The notes: generated by a model not told the origin, from the letters alone. A stretch of 64,000 bases of DNA from Dehalococcoidia bacterium (GCA_012959765.1 DUCO01000034.1:1-64000); one strand, 5' to 3'; shown: positions 9,495-18,420, numbered from the stretch's first letter. Numbers and translations are program-made.

Positions 9495-10432
9495 ACTGGC
9501 ACCAGAACCAACTTCCGAACAGTTCGCCAGAATCGCTCAAGCGATAACGCCCGAAGCACAGGTCATATCCACCCGCGAACTTGTCGGTGGCATATCGTGC
9601 CGAATGGACGTAATAACGTTCGAAGCAGAAGGCTCGACTCGCGAATCTGTAGTTCGGCAGTACCCACCCTGGCATGCGAACGAAAATCCTCATCCCGGTA
9701 TAGTCTAAGGCACGGTGTTGGTTTTTTTGGGCGACCATGATATCGCCGCGCCAGCACTGATCCTTCGCGACGAGACATCGAGAATACTAGGTCGACCCGC
9801 AATCGTAATCTCACTTGTCGATGGAGACCCCGTCGTCCAACCTGATGAGACACAGAGCTGGGCCGAGCAGTTGGTTAGCGCAATCGTGAAGGTTCACTCT
9901 CTACCGGTCACAAATGAACTGAAATCAATCGTAAAACCACTGTTCGACGGATACGACCGTTCGTTCTCGAAAGCACAGCCATCCGACCGCAAAAAAATGC
10001 ATCCACTCGGCCCCCCAGCCCTGGCGAAAACTCAAAGAAATCTGGCCTTCGATCGACAAGTCAGCCGATGCTCTACTTCATGACGATTACTGGCCCGGAA
10101 ACACGCTCTGGAAAGATGATTCGCTGGTGTCCATCATCGGCTGGGAAGAACCAAGGCTTGGCATGCCCGCCTGGGACTTCGCAATAATCGTCCAGGACGC
10201 CGCCTGCTTCGAGATGGGCATAGAAGATTTTGTTCTGAGTCACTACAGGCGCACATCAGGACAAAATCTAAAGGACTTCGATTTCTGGAGGAGGTGCATC
10301 GCTCTCCTCCAGCTGCCAGATCCGGGCGTGTGGGTCGACGGCTACAAAGCACTCGGAGCCAGCGACATCACTCCCGACGAGGTTCGAGCAAATCACACAG
10401 CGTCGGTCGAACGGCTTTTAAGTGAGGGTTGA
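9487..10432 (+). pseudogene. Tandem aminoglycoside-phosphotransferase-like paralogue, multiply broken
   Basis: This copy starts at ATG 9487 (MYELAPEPTSEQFARIA) and follows the same architecture as the preceding gene. It is interrupted by TAA at 9706-9708 and by a +1 shift in a six-C run near 10009-10014. Removing one C joins MHPLGP to PQPWRKLKEIWP and the rest reads to 10432. The catalytic loop survives as HDDYWPGN. The metal-binding Asp of the DFG-like site is lost: IIGWEEPRLG against VVDWEWPSLG in the sister copy. Nonsense, frameshift and an active-site substitution together argue for real decay rather than one sequencing error. Confidence 0.8.
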
Positions 10433-10531
10433 GGGTGAACTACCGTCGCTTTGCTCATCATCCCGACCTTGCCAAAAACAACCAACCCGAGGCACAACCT
10501 CGCCAGTTCAGCCCACACAAACCTTGTCTCA

Positions 10532-10550
10532 GAAAAAGTGTCCTAGGCAC
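10532..10550 (-). terminator. Terminator of the alcohol dehydrogenase gene
   Basis: On the minus strand the hairpin GTGCC-TAG-GACAC (10538-10550, one G.T wobble) is followed by five T. It sits just past the stop at 10556 and belongs to the recurrent GTGCC-N3-GGCAC family. Confidence 0.7.
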
Positions 10551-10555
10551 CCTCG

Positions 10556-11554
10556 TCACGGTTTGATTACGAACTTCACGCCTTTGCCTTCGCCTGAATC
10601 GACAATCGCCTGCGGAACATTCTGAAGATCGTAGCGACCCGAGATCACACCGCTCAAATCGAGCTTGTTGATCTCCTCTGGCGTACGTGCAAACACGTCA
10701 CCACGCCCAAACGCACCCTTCACCGTGATCTCCCGGTAGTGCATGTCGTAAAGATCGACCGGCAGAGGTGCGCCTTCCGGAGCCACCCCGATAATCAGGA
10801 CCTGCCCACGAGGCCGAACCACCTCAACACACTTCGCCACCAGTTCTGGTCGCCCCACTGCCTCGGCAGCAAGGTTCGCTCCGTATCCGTCGTTGTGATC
10901 CTTGACGAAATCGCTCAAATCACCGTCGGCCGGATCGTGAAGCAGGTCGGCACCGAACTGTCGTGCCATCTCACGCCTCGCGGCAACCGGCTCCGACATG
11001 ATCATCCGCTCAACACCTCGACGTTTCAGGAACGCCAGCGTGAAAAGCCCCATGATTCCGCCACCAATCACGACTCCAATTCCGCCCTCATCGATACGCA
11101 TCATCTCTGATCCAGAAAGACAGCACGAAGCAGGTTCAGTAAGTGCAGCCTGCTCAAGATCAAGATCATCCGGAATTTTCACCGCCGATTGCGTAGGAGC
11201 AGTGGCGTACTCGGCAAACATCCCCGAAGTGAGATCGGCGTTTTCGCATCGAGACTCCGACCACGTTGTACACGCCGAACAAACCCCGCAATGACTAGTC
11301 GTGTTCATCACGACTCGATCGCCAATCCGGCTCTTGTCCACGCCGTCGCCAACCTCAACGATCACACCCGAGCCCTCATGACCAAGCACCTTTGGCGGCG
11401 TTGAAGGAAATAGGCCCTGCGTGATGTGCACGTCGGTTCCGCAAACGCCTATAGTGTCGACTTTTACGACAACCCTTCCCGGCTTGGCTGTGGGATCGGG
11501 TATCTGGTCGAGGGTGAACTTGTCGCCACCGTGCCACGTCATCACTCGCATCAT
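10556..11554 (-). CDS. Zinc-binding medium-chain alcohol dehydrogenase
   Basis: 332 residues, MDR superfamily. The GroES-like domain has GVCGTDVHI (catalytic-zinc Cys) and GHEGSGVIVEVG (catalytic-zinc His/Glu). A structural-zinc lobe reads CGVCSACTTWSESRC with four Cys. The Rossmann domain begins GVVIGGGIMGLFTLAFLKRRG. Family knowledge: it oxidises secondary alcohols or polyols with NAD(P), like threonine, sorbitol and galactitol-phosphate dehydrogenases. The exact substrate is unknown. Two consecutive ATG codons can serve as start. It is transcribed alone and ends in a strong terminator. Confidence 0.9.
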   Translation of the reverse strand: MMRVMTWHGGDKFTLDQIPDPTAKPGRVVVKVDTIGVCGTDVHITQGLFPSTPPKVLGHEGSGVIVEVGDGVDKSRIGDRVVMNTTSHCGVCSACTTWSESRCENADLTSGMFAEYATAPTQSAVKIPDDLDLEQAALTEPASCCLSGSEMMRIDEGGIGVVIGGGIMGLFTLAFLKRRGVERMIMSEPVAARREMARQFGADLLHDPADGDLSDFVKDHNDGYGANLAAEAVGRPELVAKCVEVVRPRGQVLIIGVAPEGAPLPVDLYDMHYREITVKGAFGRGDVFARTPEEINKLDLSGVISGRYDLQNVPQAIVDSGEGKGVKFVIKP

Positions 11555-11690
11555 GAGGTTTGCCTCTTATCGCTCGAAAACAGTGTCGTCCAGCACCGGA
11601 CGCTTACCCACGGCTTCGATGATGCGGATAGTAGGCGCGCCTAACGGTCAGTTCAACGCGAATGACCCGTAGTTTTGCGATGAAGGGCCG

Positions 11691-12677
11691 CTAAACCCCG
11701 ACTCCACACTCCTCCAAAGCAGCCAAAACCTCGTCGGTAATTTCCGAAAGGTCGCCCGCGCTCGTGGCGATTACCGCGTTTGCAAGATCGGCAGGTTCGA
11801 GTGCGCCCGAAAGGCACGTCAACTGCTCAATAGTGAGATCACTCACCGGAATCGGTGTATCAGTCGGCTCCTCTAATGGCTCTACAAGCGGACCTCCACC
11901 ATCACCGATGCCGCCATCCGGCTCGACGGGAATAGCGATTCCGCTACCACATTTCTCAAGTGCTGCTTGCAGCTCGGGGGTAGGCCCATCTGCACCCGCT
12001 GAATTGCGAAGCCCGGCAAATCCGCCCTCGCCAAGTTCCTCGTTCATACACTCCTGGAAAGATCCATCGGCTCCGAATGCACCGCCAAAGCCGCCGCCGC
12101 CAAACGTACGGCCACCAAATCTACCGCCACCATCTCTGCCGCCAAACGCCCCGCCGCCATCACCAAAGTTCAGCCCACACTCTTCGAACGCTGCCAGCGA
12201 CTCAGGCGTAATGCCGCCACCGCCACCGAGATTATCTGCGAAATCTTCACCCAGTTCACCGGCAAGGCATTCTCGAATCTCTGGGTCAGCAAAGCCACCA
12301 CCAGCAAACCCGCCAAATAATCCGCTGCCATTTCCAGTTGCGCCGCCAACTTCAACTCCACAAGATTCGAGCATAGCGAGTTCCTGCGGATCGAGCCTGC
12401 CCAGCAACTCGGGGCCTATTGCTCCTGAACCTGCGTCGAAGCCGTCACCTAATTGTTCAGATAAGCACTCCAACACTTCGGGATCAGAAAGAGCCTCTCG
12501 TACGCTTAATGCCGAATCAGTACCGACAGCCTCAGATACATCCTCGGAAGCAACGGTCGGAATCGGTGTGGGAGGTTCTGCAGTTGGCTTCTCCACAGCC
12601 GATTCACATGCGACAGCAACCATCGCGATCATAATCGCTATTGAAATGAGAAGCGTAGAGCGTTTAATTCGAGGCAT
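11691..12677 (-). CDS. Lipoprotein with four paired-Cys repeats, Gly-rich; family not recognised
   Basis: Start set at ATG 12677 (MPRIKRSTLL), with GGA 8 nt upstream; a longer form from 12710 would put a charged leader before the signal peptide. The signal helix ends VAVAC, a lipobox. After a Thr/Pro linker come four degenerate repeats of about 50-70 residues, each with an ECLxxxLG-like start and an LxxCG-like end (DPEVLECLSEQLG to MLESCGVE; DPEIRECLAGELG to FEECGLN; SFQECMNEELG to LEKCGSG; EQLTCLSGALE to LEECGVGV). One Cys pair per repeat probably forms a disulfide outside the cell (inference). Repeats 2 and 3 are separated by Gly/Phe-rich spacers. The adjacent gene upstream carries similar repeats, so the two are probably paralogous. 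Confidence 0.75.
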   Translation of the reverse strand: MPRIKRSTLLISIAIMIAMVAVACESAVEKPTAEPPTPIPTVASEDVSEAVGTDSALSVREALSDPEVLECLSEQLGDGFDAGSGAIGPELLGRLDPQELAMLESCGVEVGGATGNGSGLFGGFAGGGFADPEIRECLAGELGEDFADNLGGGGGITPESLAAFEECGLNFGDGGGAFGGRDGGGRFGGRTFGGGGFGGAFGADGSFQECMNEELGEGGFAGLRNSAGADGPTPELQAALEKCGSGIAIPVEPDGGIGDGGGPLVEPLEEPTDTPIPVSDLTIEQLTCLSGALEPADLANAVIATSAGDLSEITDEVLAALEECGVGV

Positions 12678-12716
12678 TAGAGTTCCAGCCGACCAGCGTA
12701 TTACAAACAAATAAAC

Positions 12717-12768
12717 GACCTTTCCCTTGCCGCGCCCCGTGCGAGCGCGGCAAGGGAATCAGGAAGGT
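12717..12768 (-). terminator. Long imperfect hairpin between two lipoprotein genes
   Basis: Positions 12722-12735 and 12745-12758 form a perfect 14-bp stem around a 9-nt loop. An outer GACCTT/AAGGTC pair (12717-12722 and 12763-12768) extends it. It lies between the stop of the 12825-14003 gene and the start of the next gene. There is no immediate T-run; GTTTATTTGTTTG follows 10-20 nt later on the minus strand. It could end transcription partially or stabilise the upstream mRNA. Confidence 0.45.
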
Positions 12769-12824
12769 CTCAGCAAGCATACTATTCGCATTATGCTCAG
12801 GAAATGTGAAGATTCTTGAACGGG

Positions 12825-14003
12825 TTATTGCACAACTGTCAGCAAATCGGCACAACTCTGTAACGATTCGAGCGTCTCCTTGCCTTGACAAAGCAAAACC
12901 ATGTTGCCGACCACTACATAGTCGAAATACTTCGGGTATCCACAGCGACCAACGTGGTGACCACCGCTGGAATCACATCGACGGCGCTCGATGAGGCCCT
13001 CTTGCCAGCGCTGATCATCGGAGTAAAGCGATGCGCCGGCGCCGGTCGCCTCATTCGCATACTCCACGCCAATTTCGCCCGTAGCTTCGTGCGAGAAATA
13101 GAACCGTGCTTCGTACTCAAGCCGATTGTAGGGATCGACGCCGTAAAAGCCGTAGTGAACTGAACTGGCACCTTCCAAGCCTGCAACGTCGTAAGTTTTA
13201 GACTTCTTGAACCCGGCGGCTTCCAAATCAGCAACCGAGTAGGCGCGATCCGTATCTTCAAGAGCCGCTATTAGTCCATCGATCGAAAATCCCACTCCGC
13301 AGGTCTCAAACGCGGTCGCGAAGCTCTGAATTTGATCGCCTTTCAACGTTCCGCCAATTCCAACAGCAAACGATTCGCCCAACTCGCCCGCCATGCAAGC
13401 TTCATCCCGTGATACGTAACTCACCCCATCACCACCACCGCCACCAGAAGCATCATCGTCATTCAATCCACTCAGCACAGCGAGTTCTTCTTGAGTCATG
13501 CACTCAATGAACCCCTGCATTGCGAACTGCACAACTTCGCTTTGTGGCTCACCATCTCCAATCATCAGTTCGGAAAGCGCACCTTCGGGAACGTCAGCTA
13601 ATAGCGATTCCAAACACGCCAGTGAAGAGCCGCTAAACGATCCCGAAGCCTGCTGAATTTGCCCCGCGATAAAACCCACCACGAGTTCGTTCGAGAAGCA
13701 CCCACCGAGCATCGCTTGCTCGTGCGACGTCGAATCGGCTCCAGCTGCCAGTTCAGCCAATCTCGGCTCGCCCAACGAACTGATCAGACATTCAGCATCG
13801 GCCTCTGGCATCTGCGCCACAAATCCCTCGAAATCTTCTTGCGGTGAAACCGTAATCAACGAAATCGAAGAGGCTGGAGGCGTGGGCGCAGGCGTGCGGG
13901 TCGATGTCGGAGGCACAGCGGTCGGTTCGGCATCACCTCCGCAGGCAACGAATAAGAATGCGAGTAACGGCCCAACCGATATCAGCAGCCCTCGACGATT
14001 CAT
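12825..14003 (-). CDS. Lipoprotein with paired-Cys repeats and a C-terminal domain shared with the 62839 lipoprotein
   Basis: 392 residues. Signal peptide with lipobox LFVAC, then a Thr/Pro linker. Residues about 50-230 hold degenerate repeats like those of the neighbouring gene (AECLISSLGEPRLAEL, LACLESLLADVPEGAL, EACMAGELGESFAVGI, FETCGVGFSID). Residues about 245-390 form a separate domain starting YSVADLEAAGFKKSKTYDV and ending YVVVGNMVLLCQGKETLE...SCADLL. The lipoprotein at 62839-63324 has the same plan: FTIEQFEAAGFKLNQEFDT at the front and YLVAGNVVMLCQTDISACENLV at the end. I do not recognise either part from a named family. It is likely anchored on the outer face of the membrane; function unknown. 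Confidence 0.75.
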   Translation of the reverse strand: MNRRGLLISVGPLLAFLFVACGGDAEPTAVPPTSTRTPAPTPPASSISLITVSPQEDFEGFVAQMPEADAECLISSLGEPRLAELAAGADSTSHEQAMLGGCFSNELVVGFIAGQIQQASGSFSGSSLACLESLLADVPEGALSELMIGDGEPQSEVVQFAMQGFIECMTQEELAVLSGLNDDDASGGGGGDGVSYVSRDEACMAGELGESFAVGIGGTLKGDQIQSFATAFETCGVGFSIDGLIAALEDTDRAYSVADLEAAGFKKSKTYDVAGLEGASSVHYGFYGVDPYNRLEYEARFYFSHEATGEIGVEYANEATGAGASLYSDDQRWQEGLIERRRCDSSGGHHVGRCGYPKYFDYVVVGNMVLLCQGKETLESLQSCADLLTVVQ

Positions 14004-14043
14004 CTATACCCTCAGTCAGCCCGTTAATCGCCCGACAGGCGTT

Positions 14044-14514
14044 CTACATACAATCCTTCACGAACACAGCAACCTCACGAGGGCCCATCCGACCCACCTG
14101 CGTGGTTGCGTACAACGAAGCGGCAACTTCACCACCCGGCCTGAGAATGAACTCGGCAGGTTGAGTAATTGCAAGCCCTTTTCGTTCACTTTGGACTGAC
14201 CCAATAGCAGCAATATCGGCTTCCGTGATTCCGAATCCAACCGGGAACGACAACTTACTATCTGAAATGGTCTTGCGCGCCCCGGCTTCAGGATCGGTAC
14301 TGGCTGCGATCACCTTGATACCCAAACGGTTCAGCAAACGAAACTGCTCTTGAACTGCGTCTAACTGACGCTTGCAGTAACCTCACCAGCCACCGCGATA
14401 AAACAGCACGTACGCCCAAAAGTCGCTCACGTCGCCCGGCAACGAAATCGACTCACCACGCGGAAGCGCAATCTCCATCTCTGGAAACTGGTCGCACGGC
14501 ATCAACATCGCCAT
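14044..14514 (-). CDS. Peroxiredoxin-like (AhpC/TSA) selenoprotein with UGYC active site
   Basis: A 156-residue thioredoxin-fold protein if the TGA at 14383-14385 is read as selenocysteine. ATG at 14514 has GGGGAG upstream; in-frame ATGs at 14508 and 14502 are alternatives. The reading gives VLFYRGGW-U-GYCKRQL, which matches the family motif YRGxWCPYCxxQL with Sec at the first Cys (U44, C47). The frame continues unbroken on both sides: PCDQFPEMEIALPRGE before it, and VIAASTDPEAGARKTI and LRPGGEVAASLYAT after it. The length suits AhpC/TSA-like proteins. A SECIS-like hairpin follows the UGA. Expected role: thiol-dependent reduction of peroxides in the cytoplasm. A gene caller without Sec support would report only a 97-residue fragment. 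Confidence 0.85.
14354..14378 (-). promoter_or_regulatory. Bacterial SECIS-like element of the peroxiredoxin gene
   Basis: Counting the UGA as 1-3 on the minus strand, bases 15-19 (GCGTC) pair with 25-29 (GACGC). The apical loop is AGTTA, with G at 21 and T at 22. ACT (8-10) and AGT (30-32) can extend the stem past a bulge. The position and loop GU resemble the E. coli fdhF SECIS, where the GU is near 23-24. Folding energy was not computed. Confidence 0.65.
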
Positions 14515-14590
14515 AAATTATTGCTCCCCAAAATCAAGAAGCGCTCGCTTTTAGCTTCGTTTGGCAATTCTTGACCTGAAGCTGAACCGT

Positions 14591-17167
14591 TCAATTCGCC
14601 GGCCTGACGACGATGTTCACAAGCCTGCCCGGCACGTAAATCTCTTTGACAATAGTCATGCCGTCAAGATGGCGAGCCACGTTCTCAGCGGATTTGGCAG
14701 CGGCGATTGCACCTGCCTCGTCGATATCAGCAGCAACCTCGACCTGATCACGCAACTTGCCCTGAACCTGAACCGCCAGGGTAACGGTGTCGGTAACGGT
14801 CAACGACTCGTCAAACTTCGGAGACAGCTCAAGGTGAATCGAATACGAATGCCCGCTTCGCTCCCACAGCTCTTCGGCGATATGCGGGGCAAGTGGTGCC
14901 GTGTGCAAAAGCAAACGGTCCACTCCCTCTCGCCACGCTGAGGCAGATACCTTCCCGGCGTCGTAGCTTCGAATCAACGCGGTAGTGAACTCCATGAGCG
15001 CCGCGATCGACGTGTTGAACTTGAACGCATCCATATCGGCCAGCACACGCTGAGTCGTCGAGTGCGCAGCCCGAGCCAAATCTCGCTCGGCAGTCTCATC
15101 ACCGGTACTCCCGAGAGACGACTCGTCACGCTGTGCGACATCCCAGATCCGCCTCAACCAACGAGTAATCCCGTTGATTCCCGAATCCGACCAGTCACCA
15201 CCCTGATCCCATGGCCCCAAAAACATGAGGTAGCAGCGAAGAGTATCGGCACCATGCCGTTCGACAACCGGATCGGGCGGAAGCGGATTCGACCGCTTTG
15301 AAATCTTCCCGCCGTCCTTGGTCAACATTCCCTGGTTGGTGAGCTTGGTGTACGGCTCGTCAAAATCAACGTATCCAAGATCACGCAACGCCTTGTTGAA
15401 AAAGCGAGAGTACAGCAGGTGCATCACCGCGTGCTCGGCTCCGCCCTGGTACGCGGCGACCGGCGCCCACGCACGAACCTGCTCATCGTCGAACGGATCT
15501 TCGCCGGGGTGCGGACTCGCGAAGCGCAGGTGGTACCACGACGAGCACACAAAGGTGTCGAGAGTATCGGTTTCTCGCTTGGCAGCTTTGCCGCAATCGG
15601 GGCAGGTGGCGTTCAGGAAATTCGGATCCATCGCCAGCGGCGACTTGCCATCGGCTTCGAACTTCAAGCTTTCGGGCAGCAGTACCGGCAAAAAATTTTC
15701 GGGAACCGGAACCGTTCCACAGTCATCGCAGTAAACAATCGGGATAGGCGTGCCCCAGAACCGCTGCCGTGAGATCAGCCAGTCGCGCAGGTGATACGTG
15801 ATGGTTCGCTCGCCCCACTTGTTCGCCTCGATCTTGTTGGCGATGGCTTCGATGCCCTCTTTGCTCGACATGCCATCGAACTCGCCCGAATTGACCTGTG
15901 TACCAGCTGGAATCCACGCCTCTTCGAGTTCCCCGCCGTCCCAATTCGGTGGCGCGACCACAACTCGAATCTCAAGGTCGTACTTCTTGGCAAAAATAAA
16001 GTCGCGCTGATCGTGCGCCGGCACACCCATCACAGCACCGGTTCCGTACGTTGCCAGCACGTAATCTCCCACCAGCACTGGAACGCGCTCACCGTTCAAT
16101 GGATTTATGCAGTAAGCGCCAGTCTCGACGCCGGTCTTCTCACGCTCAGTCGAGGTACGTTCGATCTCGGTCTCTCTCGCCGCGTTCTCAACGTAGCCTT
16201 CCACCGCTGCTTTTTGAGCAGGCTGAGTCAGTTTTTCAACCAGCGGATGCTCAGGAGCAAGCACCACGAACGTCACGCCGTAAACCGTGTCGATTCGAGT
16301 TGTAAACGTATCGATCTGCTCGCCGGCAGCGAACTCGCTCACATCGAAACCAATCGTCGTTCCCGTCGAACGGCCGATCCAGTTCCGCTGCATAGTCTTG
16401 ATCTTCTCGGGCCAATCGAGTCCACCGAAATCGAGAAGTTCGTCTGCATATTTTGTTATTGCGAAGTACCACTGCGGCATCAAGCGCTTGGTCACAGTAG
16501 TGCCGCATCGCTCGCACACGCCGTCCTTCACTTGCTCGTTTGCGAGGGTCGTCTGGTCGTTGGGACACCAGTTCACCTGCCCGTTTTTCCTGTAAGCCAG
16601 GCCATTCTTCAGGAACTGCAGGAAGAAGTACTGGTTCCACTTGTAGTACTCGGGATCCGACGATACAAGCTCACGTGTCCAATCGTAAGACGCACCCATT
16701 TCTCGGAACTGGCGGCGCGAGTTCTCGATATTCAGGTAGGTCCATTCACGGGGATCCTCGCCCCGCTCTATCGCGGCATTTTCTGCGGGCAATCCGAACG
16801 AGTCGAAGCCCTGCGGGTGCAATACGTTGTATCCCTGCATCCGTTTGAACCGGGCATAGGCGTCTGATCCGGAATACTGGAACCAGTGACCCATGTGGAT
16901 GTCACCGGACGGGTACGGAAACATGACCAGCGAGAAGTAATTTTCCTTGCCTTCAACGTGATCGGCGGCGTTGTAAATGCCGTCTTTCTCCCACTTCACT
17001 TGCCACTTTTTTTCGATATCAGCAGGCGTGTAGCGGTTGTAATCGTTGCCCGATTTCCCGCCATCTGAACCCGATCGACTTTTACCCGTTGTAGTCAAAA
17101 ATTCGTTTCCGGACTTGTTCGTAAACTTCGTTCGCCAGTACGACGTTCGCCAGGCGACCCAAACCAA
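14591..17167 (-). CDS. leuS: Leucyl-tRNA synthetase
   Basis: Up to 858 residues. The class I signature is FPYPSGDIHMGH (HIGH motif). A CP1 editing domain includes TTRIDTVYGVTFVVLAPEHP and YGTGAVMGVPAHDQRDFIFA. The catalytic core resumes at WLISRQRFWGTPIP, and the C-terminal part contains the anticodon-binding domain and the terminal IVVRPAN. A zinc-like CPNDQ/CERC pair is seen near residues 187-205, and CDDC/CPDC in the insert. The KMSKS loop is unusual: GGKISKRSNPLPPDPV in place of GKMSKSKGNVVDPD. The start is unclear: the first 40 residues from the TTG at 17167 are not conserved-looking, and the family normally begins around YTPADIEKKWQ. In-frame TTG codons are the only start choices. It charges tRNA-Leu. 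Confidence 0.95.
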   Translation of the reverse strand: MVWVAWRTSYWRTKFTNKSGNEFLTTTGKSRSGSDGGKSGNDYNRYTPADIEKKWQVKWEKDGIYNAADHVEGKENYFSLVMFPYPSGDIHMGHWFQYSGSDAYARFKRMQGYNVLHPQGFDSFGLPAENAAIERGEDPREWTYLNIENSRRQFREMGASYDWTRELVSSDPEYYKWNQYFFLQFLKNGLAYRKNGQVNWCPNDQTTLANEQVKDGVCERCGTTVTKRLMPQWYFAITKYADELLDFGGLDWPEKIKTMQRNWIGRSTGTTIGFDVSEFAAGEQIDTFTTRIDTVYGVTFVVLAPEHPLVEKLTQPAQKAAVEGYVENAARETEIERTSTEREKTGVETGAYCINPLNGERVPVLVGDYVLATYGTGAVMGVPAHDQRDFIFAKKYDLEIRVVVAPPNWDGGELEEAWIPAGTQVNSGEFDGMSSKEGIEAIANKIEANKWGERTITYHLRDWLISRQRFWGTPIPIVYCDDCGTVPVPENFLPVLLPESLKFEADGKSPLAMDPNFLNATCPDCGKAAKRETDTLDTFVCSSWYHLRFASPHPGEDPFDDEQVRAWAPVAAYQGGAEHAVMHLLYSRFFNKALRDLGYVDFDEPYTKLTNQGMLTKDGGKISKRSNPLPPDPVVERHGADTLRCYLMFLGPWDQGGDWSDSGINGITRWLRRIWDVAQRDESSLGSTGDETAERDLARAAHSTTQRVLADMDAFKFNTSIAALMEFTTALIRSYDAGKVSASAWREGVDRLLLHTAPLAPHIAEELWERSGHSYSIHLELSPKFDESLTVTDTVTLAVQVQGKLRDQVEVAADIDEAGAIAAAKSAENVARHLDGMTIVKEIYVPGRLVNIVVRPAN

Positions 17168-17245
17168 CTTATCTCTCTAAGGACCGCGCGTCACACGCAC
17201 GAGTGGCGAATTTTAGCAATCGTGAGAGCGGATGGGTGGCGCCAG

Positions 17246-17602
17246 CTAGTCCGACGAGGGAACGAGCGCCCATTTCCAGCGAACGTAAACCAACGACACG
17301 ATAATCAGCGCACCCCACGGCATCGAGAACGTTTGCAATGCCACGGGAATAAGCGGAAGCATGCTCACAACGAACACTCCAAGGGCAGTTCTGCGAACCA
17401 GAGTGGGCGAGCGGCCGAGAAGTTTTGTGTAGCGAATTAGCCCAACTCCGCCAAGTGTCGAGATAAGCGCGGGACCGCCGAGTCGTAGCACCGATTCCAT
17501 CCCATCGCCCTCGAACGACGGGTGAAACGCTACCGTTCCCACGGTGGTTGCAAAAATTACCAACCACCCGGTTATTAGCAGATCACGAACACTAGTTTTC
17601 AT
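17246..17602 (-). CDS. Small membrane protein of unknown function
   Basis: 118 residues with three or four hydrophobic segments, about residues 9-27 (LLITGWLVIFATTVGTVAF), 40-58, 70-90 (TALGVFVVSMLPLIPVAL) and 95-107. No motif is recognised. It sits between leuS and the MOSC gene on the same strand, 12 nt after the latter's stop, so co-transcription with the MOSC gene is likely. Confidence 0.6.
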   Translation of the reverse strand: MKTSVRDLLITGWLVIFATTVGTVAFHPSFEGDGMESVLRLGGPALISTLGGVGLIRYTKLLGRSPTLVRRTALGVFVVSMLPLIPVALQTFSMPWGALIIVSLVYVRWKWALVPSSD

Positions 17603-17613
17603 AGCAATTAAGA

Positions 17614-18399
17614 CTAACCAACTGTGACCGAATCACCAACACGAATTACCGAATCATCATCGAGTGGATTCAGCAGTATCGAAAACGTCGGTGTATCCAT
17701 GCCGTTGGCCGCGATCAGACCCTTCATGATCTCGTGATCTCGCTCGCCATTTACCGGATTCGCGTGGGTGACGAGACAGCGGGGGACAGTTCGGTCGGCC
17801 TTGAAATTGCTACCACCAATCGACACTCGACCCGTCCACGCCAGTTCATCCCAAGCGTCTATGTCATCGATCACGATGTTCGTTCGGAACCTACGCCCAT
17901 CGATTTCAGTGCCCATATGCGATTCGAATGCTTTGAGCGATTCTTTGCCGTAAAGACTCACTCCGCCAACTTCGAAATCGTGAAAAAGTCCCTGCCTACC
18001 ATCGCCAATCAGGTTCAACGGAACTCGTTCGGGGTGTCCAACGAGCGGATTAATGTCGAGCGAAGTGACGTACTCGCCAACCGCTTCACTCAGATCAAAA
18101 CGGTCTTCTTCCGAGTCGATCGACCCTTCAGCAAACATTTCACCTTCGTAATTCAGCGTCAAAATCCGGGTCTGGTCGTTGAAACTCAGATCAAGAAGTG
18201 CGATTGCGGGTGAGTTAACAAGCCCGACAAAGTTGATCTTTCGACGCCATCCCCAGTCATCAGGCGCACCCTGATCGGCAAACCGGAATCCCAACACCCT
18301 ATCGCCCTGAACCTTGCCGCCCACGAACCGCAACTCGTCGACTCGCTCAGGTGTAAACGACTTAACCGGGTGGCGATAAAGTTCAGTGATTTTTGGCAT
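17614..18399 (-). CDS. MOSC-domain protein with N-terminal beta-barrel
   Basis: 261 residues. The N-terminal beta-barrel begins ITELYRHPVKSFTPERVDEL. The MOSC domain shows GRRFRTNIVID and VPRCLVTHANPVNGERD, which carries the conserved Cys proposed to handle sulfur or the molybdenum cofactor. Related proteins are the YcbX/mARC-like group of Moco-binding reductases, though this one has no ferredoxin domain. It is followed closely by a small membrane protein gene. A REP pair lies directly upstream. Confidence 0.85.
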   Translation of the reverse strand: MPKITELYRHPVKSFTPERVDELRFVGGKVQGDRVLGFRFADQGAPDDWGWRRKINFVGLVNSPAIALLDLSFNDQTRILTLNYEGEMFAEGSIDSEEDRFDLSEAVGEYVTSLDINPLVGHPERVPLNLIGDGRQGLFHDFEVGGVSLYGKESLKAFESHMGTEIDGRRFRTNIVIDDIDAWDELAWTGRVSIGGSNFKADRTVPRCLVTHANPVNGERDHEIMKGLIAANGMDTPTFSILLNPLDDDSVIRVGDSVTVG

Positions 18400-18420
18400 T
18401 GCTAAAGATTACGACTTTTT

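Noticed and set aside
11764-12714. Long Pro/Ser-rich open frame on the plus strand
   Set aside because: It is the antisense of the Gly-rich lipoprotein; its composition is explained by that.
15791-16867. Long plus-strand open frame of 358 codons
   Set aside because: Antisense shadow of leuS with no recognisable protein features.
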